Positions 58,420 through 64,000 of a stretch of 64,000 bases of DNA are shown here, in pieces. Both the position numbers and the translations under genes were made by a program. The notes below the pieces were generated by a model. It worked only from the letters and a program-made list of their open reading frames with translations, was not told where the DNA came from and did no database searches. The stretch comes from Aquimarina sp. MMG016. Its GTDB lineage: Bacteria; Bacteroidota; Bacteroidia; Flavobacteriales; Flavobacteriaceae. The stretch spans positions 682,001 to 746,000 of the forward strand of contig NZ_JAGJEA010000001.1 of NCBI RefSeq assembly GCF_018100805.1, read 5' to 3'. Every line of letters starts with the position of its first letter. Within the stretch, counting starts at the first letter, position 1.

Positions 58420-60603
58420 TTATTCTTTGATTAATTGCAGTTTTGTCTTATTGCCTATCGAAATAATATAGATACCTGCTTCAAGATTGGTTATCGAGAT
58501 GAGCTCTTCATTTGATTTGGTCTCTACAGATTTGATAGTTTTTCCTAAAAGATTATAGATCACAATCTTTTCTCCAAGGTCATGACCCGTTACGGTTACT
58601 ATATCTCGTGCGGGATTAGGGTACAGGCCAACAATATTTTCATTTTTATCAAATGATCTATTACTAGCTGCAGGAATTATTTTCCATTTCTGATTATTAT
58701 TGGCGCTACTATAATCCCATAGTTGCACATTAGCATCTATAGCTCCAGAAGCTCTATCCAATCCCAAATCTGGGCAATGCATAGGTTTTAGTCCAAAAAC
58801 TTCGTTACCATTGGTGATTACTTTCCATTTTTTATGATTATTACTTGAGTTAGTCCAGGTAGCTACATTTGCCCCATTATTGCATAGAGCATATGGTACT
58901 TCTAAAAACCTTTGGGTTCCCATATTTTTTATAGTATATATATTATCTCCTAAGTGTTTGAAGATCCACTTCTGATCATTATAACTTCCTGGGTTGTGCA
59001 TTCTGGCACTATGGTTTTCTAAGTTTCTGGATAGTAGCCTTTGTGTATTTTGAGTAGCAGTAATGAAATAGGTTCCATTGGCAATCAACTGCGGATTATT
59101 TGTAATTACAGTAACATTATTCACCTGATCCGTGTCCAATGCCTGCTGCCAATTGGTTCCTATTGGTCTGATATGGGATTTATAGGCATATCCATTCCCC
59201 GGTGTGGGAGATGATGGTAAATTCACAGTAATTGCTTTAATTCCTGAGCCTTTGGACACTTGCTCTACTTTGCTTGCTACCCAAGTATTATTTTTCCAAA
59301 AACTAACAGCTATTTCTCTATCCAAGGATGCAGAATACTCCATAGTAAAGGTATAAGAGTTTGCAGGGTTTATTGAAGTAGGTGCATTTTTAAAAGCTAT
59401 TTTATCTTCAATCACAACCTCGTTTTCAACGATTACGTTATTGACTTGATCTCTATCAATTGCTTCTCTCCAGGTGGTACCAACTGGGCGGACATGAACC
59501 TTATAGACATATCCTGAACCCAAAGTCGGTGCTGAGGGCAGTGTAACCGTTATAGATGTTGTTCCTTTTCCTTTAGCAACTGTTTTCTTTTGTTGCGCAA
59601 TCCAAGCTGTAGGTGACCAAAATTCTACCACGATTTCCCGATCGGCAGAAGCTTCATAGTCTACATTAAAGGTATAAGCCGTTTGGGGTGTAATTGCAGT
59701 AGGAGCATTATTAAAAGAAACTGTTTCATTTGTTGGGTTAGGATCTGGATCTCCACCTCCATTATCATCTACTAACTTATAAGACCGCACCCAGTCATAA
59801 TAGGTAGTACGATTAGCCGCAGAATCATTCATCCCGTCTTGTCCTGCTTTTGGTGGATTCCAATCATAGGTTTCTACGACCATCCTTAGATACATAGCAA
59901 GACTAAAATCTGCAGCGGGGTTGATCTTAAACACAAATCTACCATCAAGATAAAACAGACATTCTTTTGCATTTTTCCACCATACTCCATAGGTGTGATA
60001 TCCGGCATAGGCAGGTTCACCAATATCAGCCTTGTTGCCTCTAATACCAACTGGAGTGCTATTACAAGAAGTCCCTCTACTATGTGTATTAGCATTTAAA
60101 GTAACTATATTTCTGTCTATCCAAGATTGCCCCCCAGTATTACGCCCCACATTTTCGGTGACATCCAATTCTGTAACTCTATAATCACAGCCTGTAAATT
60201 CATTTCTTTTGTTGATTAACCAAAAGGTTGAAGACATAAAAGTTTTATTGGCTTTTATTCGTGCTTCGTAGTACCCATATAGATTTTTGGTTTTGGATCT
60301 TATTAGTCCTCCATTATGAGTCCATCCATTAGATGGATTTGTTTTCTTTGAAGCTGTAATTTTTAGGTTTCCGCCAGAAACAGATACAGATGATGTTTCA
60401 AATCTGGCAGGTCTTCTACCTTCCCATTGAGGACTATTTATTGCCCATTTAGAGGTATTAAGAGATGTGCCGTTAAATTCGTCAGACATCGATTCGATCT
60501 TTTCCCATTTCTTTCCATTGGGAGGGGTTGGTGTTTGGGATAAAGAAGGTATTGTTGTGATCAATACAAATAGTATAAAAAACAGGTGTTTTTTTAAATT
60601 CAT
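58420..60603 (-). CDS. GH16 galactanase/glucanase-like hydrolase with ricin-type lectin, T9SS-exported
   Basis: A 727-residue protein with signal peptide to about residue 23. The GH16 jelly roll (about 30-280) carries the ExDxxE active site in TELDVTENVG (Glu145, Asp147, Glu150). The opening NGKKWEKIESMSDEFNGTSL and the LYGYYEARIKANK / TFWLINK pattern are like marine agarase- or porphyranase-type GH16, though laminarin-type activity cannot be excluded. Two related domains of about 95 residues follow (about 294-390 and 397-492), each with YTFxxxYxAS, REI and a final DQVNNVxV. Then come a ricin-type beta-trefoil (about 497-637, QxW-type repeats NDQKWIF, HKKWKV, NQKWKI) and a T9SS domain. It is the first gene of the minus-strand island; its start faces the regulator gene. 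Confidence 0.88.
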   Translation of the reverse strand: MNLKKHLFFILFVLITTIPSLSQTPTPPNGKKWEKIESMSDEFNGTSLNTSKWAINSPQWEGRRPARFETSSVSVSGGNLKITASKKTNPSNGWTHNGGLIRSKTKNLYGYYEARIKANKTFMSSTFWLINKRNEFTGCDYRVTELDVTENVGRNTGGQSWIDRNIVTLNANTHSRGTSCNSTPVGIRGNKADIGEPAYAGYHTYGVWWKNAKECLFYLDGRFVFKINPAADFSLAMYLRMVVETYDWNPPKAGQDGMNDSAANRTTYYDWVRSYKLVDDNGGGDPDPNPTNETVSFNNAPTAITPQTAYTFNVDYEASADREIVVEFWSPTAWIAQQKKTVAKGKGTTSITVTLPSAPTLGSGYVYKVHVRPVGTTWREAIDRDQVNNVIVENEVVIEDKIAFKNAPTSINPANSYTFTMEYSASLDREIAVSFWKNNTWVASKVEQVSKGSGIKAITVNLPSSPTPGNGYAYKSHIRPIGTNWQQALDTDQVNNVTVITNNPQLIANGTYFITATQNTQRLLSRNLENHSARMHNPGSYNDQKWIFKHLGDNIYTIKNMGTQRFLEVPYALCNNGANVATWTNSSNNHKKWKVITNGNEVFGLKPMHCPDLGLDRASGAIDANVQLWDYSSANNNQKWKIIPAASNRSFDKNENIVGLYPNPARDIVTVTGHDLGEKIVIYNLLGKTIKSVETKSNEELISITNLEAGIYIISIGNKTKLQLIKE

Positions 60604-61085
60604 GGTATGATTAGTTATGTTATAATAAATGAGATAAAGATGGCTTCCTGAAAATCCAGGAAACAGTTATCAATACTATTGGGTAATAAGTGATCTAGAT
60701 AACTCTAGCTTCGTTTGACTGAATTAATCAATGGATCATTGTATGATACTGCGAGTAGTATACATAAGAAGTAATTATAAGATCGAGAGACGACCTGCCA
60801 TAAGATTGTTGGCAATAAAGTATGCCTGAGTAGTGGAGTTTTCATGATGGAGTTTGCGTTAGTTTGTGTGAATAGGTTTAAAAAGTCTTTATAATTATTG
60901 TATAATTTTAAGTTTAATGTTTTTTATGATTTCAGAACATAAAGTTCTCTAATTTAAACGTTTGATTATACGTTTATAAAGGGTACATTAGGGGTACATG
61001 AATAAAAAAAAGAATACATATAGCGTACTATTTTTTATTTTATACGTTAGAATAAAATAAGTGCCATTTAACCTCCAAAACTACC
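60604..61085. promoter_or_regulatory. Divergent control region between the island and its candidate regulator
   Basis: This 482-bp region contains no gene. Near the regulator lies TTAAACGTTTGATT (60954-60967), then a direct repeat of GGGTACAT at 60981-60988 and 60992-60999 (11-nt period, about one helical turn). A partly palindromic ATACT/AGTAT pair lies near 60745. The spacing suits binding of a dimer or LytTR/HTH protein. No full promoter pair could be assigned. Confidence 0.4.
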
Positions 61086-62807
61086 GTGAAGTATTTAACA
61101 TTCTGGATGCTCGTTTTTTTTTCTATGTCCATATGCACTACTGCTGTTGGACAGCATATACATAACCCTGAGAATCGAATCAAACAAATAGATAGTTTAT
61201 ATGATATTGCCTTAAAAGATCTTATTGGTAATGGTGATCAGTTGAAAGAATTGATTAAGCAATCACAAGAAGCGAATTATCCTAAAGGAGAAGTAAGAGG
61301 CCTTGTCAATCTTGGAGTTTATTACACTAATAATTCGATGATTGACAGTGCTAAGATCGCTTATGAAAGAGGAGAAAAAATCATAAGAAGACATCCGGAT
61401 TTAGAATTCATACTCTCCTATATTTATAATAATAAAGCCTCTATTCTTACTAACCAGGATTTACATTATCAAGCCTTAAAATACTTTCATAAATCACACA
61501 AAGTCAATTTAAAGCAAGGTGATAAAAAAATGGCAATGATTATTAAAATGAATATTCTGGGTTGTCATTTGGCTCTTGGTGAACCTGACAAAGTATTAGC
61601 ATATTCAAAAGAATTACTTGCAGATCCCGAGGTAATTAATCAAAAAGATTTAAAGTACAAATTGTACTCTAATCTTGCTATGGCACATTTTGATAAAAAA
61701 GAATTCAGAAAAGCTATAAACTGGTGGAGCGCAAACCTAAAAAGCATTGAGAATTCTGATCAAAAAGGAGAAATCAGCTATCTCATGACTTCTATAGCAG
61801 ATGCATATCGCAATCTTGGTGATTATAGTATCGCATTAAAAAAGGCATTAAAAGCACAACGTATTATTGACAATAAGCCGGAACTTAGTGCCTATGCTGC
61901 AGCAAATGCATTGGTTTTAGGCAAGATTTATAATTCATTAGATAATCCGGCAGAAGCCATAACACATTTTCAAAATGTTATCGTCAAAAATCCGGATGAC
62001 CCTATGGACATTGCTTTTTCGTATAAAAACCTGGGAGCAATTCATAAACGAATAGAATCCTGGGACACTGCGGCTCATTATTATGAAAAATATGGTACTT
62101 TGGTTGATAGCCTTTATCAAAGCAGAAATGATGATATTTCTAAAATATCCGAAGGGAAAATAGAATTGATAGAAGAAGAATATAAAAATAATCTTCTTAC
62201 TAAGGATAACGATATTCTTACCTATAAAAATGAGAAACAACAACTCTATATCATTTCTCTGGCTATCGGTTTTTTTAGCCTTTTATTCATATTACTATCC
62301 TGGATCTTATATAGAAAATATTATAAAAGTGAACTACAGGTTGAGTTATTAAAAGAAAACGAAAAGAAAATTCTCGAAAACCATCTAAAAGCCCGAGAAG
62401 AAGAATTTCTAGCCACTATGATATCAGTAAATGAAAGGTTAGACAAGTTATCTTATATCAAAAAGAACTTATCCTCTGCCATAAAATATAATAACAGAGA
62501 AGAAATCATAGATGTCGAAAAAAGATTGGAGCGTTTTATCTCTTCCACTTCTGACCTGAGTGTTTTAAAAGATCGTATAGAATCACAATATCCAGGTATC
62601 ACGGCACAGATAAACACCAGTTATCCTGATTTGTCTACCAATGACGTTAGACATTGCCTTTTGATGAAACTCAACCTATCTATCAAAGAATCTGCTCAAT
62701 TACTTAGTGTTTCTACACATGCTGTAAAAATGGCTCGGAAACGATTAAAGAAAAAAATGAACATCCCGGATCATATTTCCTTAAAAGACCATTTACAGAA
62801 TACATAA
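61086..62807 (+). CDS. TPR membrane protein with C-terminal LuxR-like HTH (candidate island regulator)
   Basis: A 573-residue protein. The GTG start (61086-61088) gives a signal peptide MKYLTFWMLVFFSMSICTTA; a later ATG would remove its charged end. Residues about 30-355 form TPR helices (YYTNNSMIDSAKIAYERG, AHFDKKEFRKAINWW). A transmembrane helix is near 386-408, followed by a coiled coil (KENEKKILENHLKAREEEFL). The C-terminal domain (about 500-573) has the helix-turn-helix ESAQLLSVSTHAVKMARKRL, like LuxR/sigma-type HTH. The periplasmic TPR could sense a ligand or protein and control genes from the membrane. It reads away from the polysaccharide island over a 482-bp control region and is 350 bp before the RHS-like gene. 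The target is inferred from place only. Confidence 0.88.
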   Translation: MKYLTFWMLVFFSMSICTTAVGQHIHNPENRIKQIDSLYDIALKDLIGNGDQLKELIKQSQEANYPKGEVRGLVNLGVYYTNNSMIDSAKIAYERGEKIIRRHPDLEFILSYIYNNKASILTNQDLHYQALKYFHKSHKVNLKQGDKKMAMIIKMNILGCHLALGEPDKVLAYSKELLADPEVINQKDLKYKLYSNLAMAHFDKKEFRKAINWWSANLKSIENSDQKGEISYLMTSIADAYRNLGDYSIALKKALKAQRIIDNKPELSAYAAANALVLGKIYNSLDNPAEAITHFQNVIVKNPDDPMDIAFSYKNLGAIHKRIESWDTAAHYYEKYGTLVDSLYQSRNDDISKISEGKIELIEEEYKNNLLTKDNDILTYKNEKQQLYIISLAIGFFSLLFILLSWILYRKYYKSELQVELLKENEKKILENHLKAREEEFLATMISVNERLDKLSYIKKNLSSAIKYNNREEIIDVEKRLERFISSTSDLSVLKDRIESQYPGITAQINTSYPDLSTNDVRHCLLMKLNLSIKESAQLLSVSTHAVKMARKRLKKKMNIPDHISLKDHLQNT

Positions 62808-63157
62808 ATATTTTTGCTTTTTGTTATAGCTTTTTTAAGCCGAAACATCATCTCAGGACACAGAAATCAAAAACCATTATCCAAATGTTAAAGTTTAACA
62901 TTTTTCATCACAAAAAAGTTAATTCTGTGTAGTTGATCGTTACTATCCGACTTCTTAACAAATTGTTAAGCACAAAGGGGAAAAACACCCTGTTCTGTCT
63001 ATTGTTCCACGTTACTTTTTCCCTTAGATTTGCCGCTTGTTTTTAAAAAAGTTGAAGGGAAAACATCTTTTTTTAAAAAAGTAGGGTAACATTTTTGCTA
63101 TAAATGGCACTACCTATATATAAACCATATTTAATTAGTCAGTTAATTACATCTTTT
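62808..63157 (+). promoter_or_regulatory. Upstream region of the RHS-like gene
   Basis: There is no gene in these 350 bp. TAGATTTG at 63025-63032 matches the -7 consensus, with a TTG at 63002-63004 (20-nt gap). An imperfect direct repeat follows: two TTTTTAAAAAAGT blocks at about 63041 and 63071, each followed by a GGG and ACAT element. The second copy ends close to another T-rich box (63090-63100). The leader to the ATG at 63158 is about 120 nt. Confidence 0.4.
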
Positions 63158-64000
63158 ATGAGAAAACTTTTTTTACTATCTCTATTCTTTTTAGGGATTA
63201 CTGTTGTTGGGCAGGACTTACCTACTATTGTTCCGCCCTCTCCCACGGCTTTTGAGCTTGGAAAATATGGAGAAGTTCCTGTAGGAATGTTTACCGGTAC
63301 GGCAAATGTTAGCATACCGTTATATCAATATAAAACCAAAAACTTGTCAGTTCCTATTACGCTGAGCTATAATTCTAATGGGCTACGTGTGGATCAAATG
63401 ACCAGTTGGGTTGGTTTAGGATGGAGCCTTAATGCCGGTGGAGTGATTACCAGAACAATCAAAGATGAAGATGATGATGGTGCCGGAGCTGGGTTAATGA
63501 GAAATGCTCCGGATAAAGAAATCGATGAAATGGTGGCAGCGGGAGGCAATACAGTCAACCCTAAAGTCTTAGATTTTTATATTGATGGTACGGGGTCAGG
63601 AGTAGATACAGAGTATGATATTTATAATTTTAATGTAATGGGAGCTTCGGGGCGTTTTATTCTGGATCGCCAAAACAGAGTGCATATCCTATCAGATAAT
63701 CCATTATTAAAGATTACTACTACGGGTTATCAATTTAACCGAACCTTTGCGATTACTACCCAGGATGGAGTCACTTATGAGTTTACTGCTATAGAAAGTA
63801 GTGATGTCTTAGTGCCACCAACAGCATCATATGATCCTCCCAGAACCGTGACTTCCTGGTTTATGACTAAGATCATTCATCCCCTGGGTGATGAGATTAC
63901 TTTTACCTATACCAGCAACAACTATCAATTTGTTCAGGCAGAGGGAGAATCCTATTCCAAGCTATTAGAAGAAAATGAATGTGATGGCGATAACCCTTGC
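63158..64000 (+). CDS. Secreted RHS/YD-repeat-like protein (3' truncated by the window)
   Basis: The frame opens with ATG at 63158-63160 and is open to the end of the window (281 codons seen). The signal peptide is MRKLFLLSLFFLGITVVGQ. The mature start PSPTAFELGKYGEVPVG, then ANVSIPLYQYKTKNLSVPI and SWVGLGWSLNAGGVITRTI, is typical of the N-terminal beta-rich shell of large Bacteroidota proteins with RHS/YD repeats, related to SpvB/TcC-type toxins and wall proteins. The downstream part, where repeats and a variable C-terminal toxin domain would lie, is outside. If it follows the family, it is several thousand residues long and may act in competition between cells or in attachment. Confidence 0.8.
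   Translation, partial: MRKLFLLSLFFLGITVVGQDLPTIVPPSPTAFELGKYGEVPVGMFTGTANVSIPLYQYKTKNLSVPITLSYNSNGLRVDQMTSWVGLGWSLNAGGVITRTIKDEDDDGAGAGLMRNAPDKEIDEMVAAGGNTVNPKVLDFYIDGTGSGVDTEYDIYNFNVMGASGRFILDRQNRVHILSDNPLLKITTTGYQFNRTFAITTQDGVTYEFTAIESSDVLVPPTASYDPPRTVTSWFMTKIIHPLGDEITFTYTSNNYQFVQAEGESYSKLLEENECDGDNPC

Noticed and set aside
34983-60603. Possible LPMO (AA10) or SusC/SusD genes in the island
   Set aside because: No N-terminal-His LPMO fold, TonB-dependent channel or SusD-like lipoprotein could be recognised among the coding regions.
1-64000. Insertion sequences, integrases or prophage genes
   Set aside because: No transposase, integrase or phage structural motif, and no terminal inverted repeats with target duplications were seen.

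Overview
The window looks like chromosome from a marine, low-GC Bacteroidota of the class Flavobacteriia; an Aquimarina-like genus is my guess from style, not a proven placement. The reasons are TAnnTTTG-type -7 promoter boxes, seven large secreted proteins that end in type IX secretion (T9SS) type A sorting domains, a CrtY/CruF/CrtD-like carotenoid set, and membrane-anchored TPR regulators.

Layout. Positions 1-18130 hold ordinary and accessory genes: the 3' part of a hybrid sensor kinase, an M28 peptidase and an ABM-fold protein, a giant alpha-2-macroglobulin lipoprotein, an isoaspartyl peptidase lipoprotein directly behind a TIR-domain gene, a PA0069-type radical SAM protein, a TPR/AraC membrane regulator, a PlsC / acyl-ACP desaturase / HD-hydrolase operon, a bacilliredoxin and a DnaJ/TerB protein. 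Positions 18200-28150 hold the carotenoid operon, a DMT permease, the feoA-feoB iron operon with a 50-residue FeoB-associated Cys-rich protein, a SCO1 copper protein, the site-2 protease RseP and a tRNA-Asn. Positions 28500-34800 hold a 2098-residue secreted repeat protein.

Positions 34980-60600 form the highlight, a 25-kb plant- or algal-polysaccharide island of six minus-strand genes that all encode T9SS-exported proteins: a GH5 mannanase with two CBM3 modules; a 2317-residue protein combining beta-propellers, a di-heme cytochrome c peroxidase-like domain and a CBM3; a DUF5060 clan-A-like hydrolase with CBM6; a GH5 endoglucanase; a 2110-residue GH9-CBM3-GH48 two-catalytic-domain cellulase; and a GH16 enzyme with a ricin-type lectin. 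Several of the genes are separated by hairpin terminators. No SusC/SusD pair is present, so this is not a classical polysaccharide utilisation locus. An unrecognised Cys-bounded module of about 127 residues is reused four times across three of the proteins.

A TPR/HTH membrane regulator (61086-62807) reads away from the island and is the best candidate for its control. The window ends inside the N-terminal part of a secreted RHS/YD-repeat-like protein.

Inferred function: T9SS places cellulose- and mannan-binding enzymes outside the cell or on its surface. GH5, GH9 and GH48 activities would attack cellulose and mannan, and the CBM3-tethered di-heme protein may add a redox step. That last role is a hypothesis.
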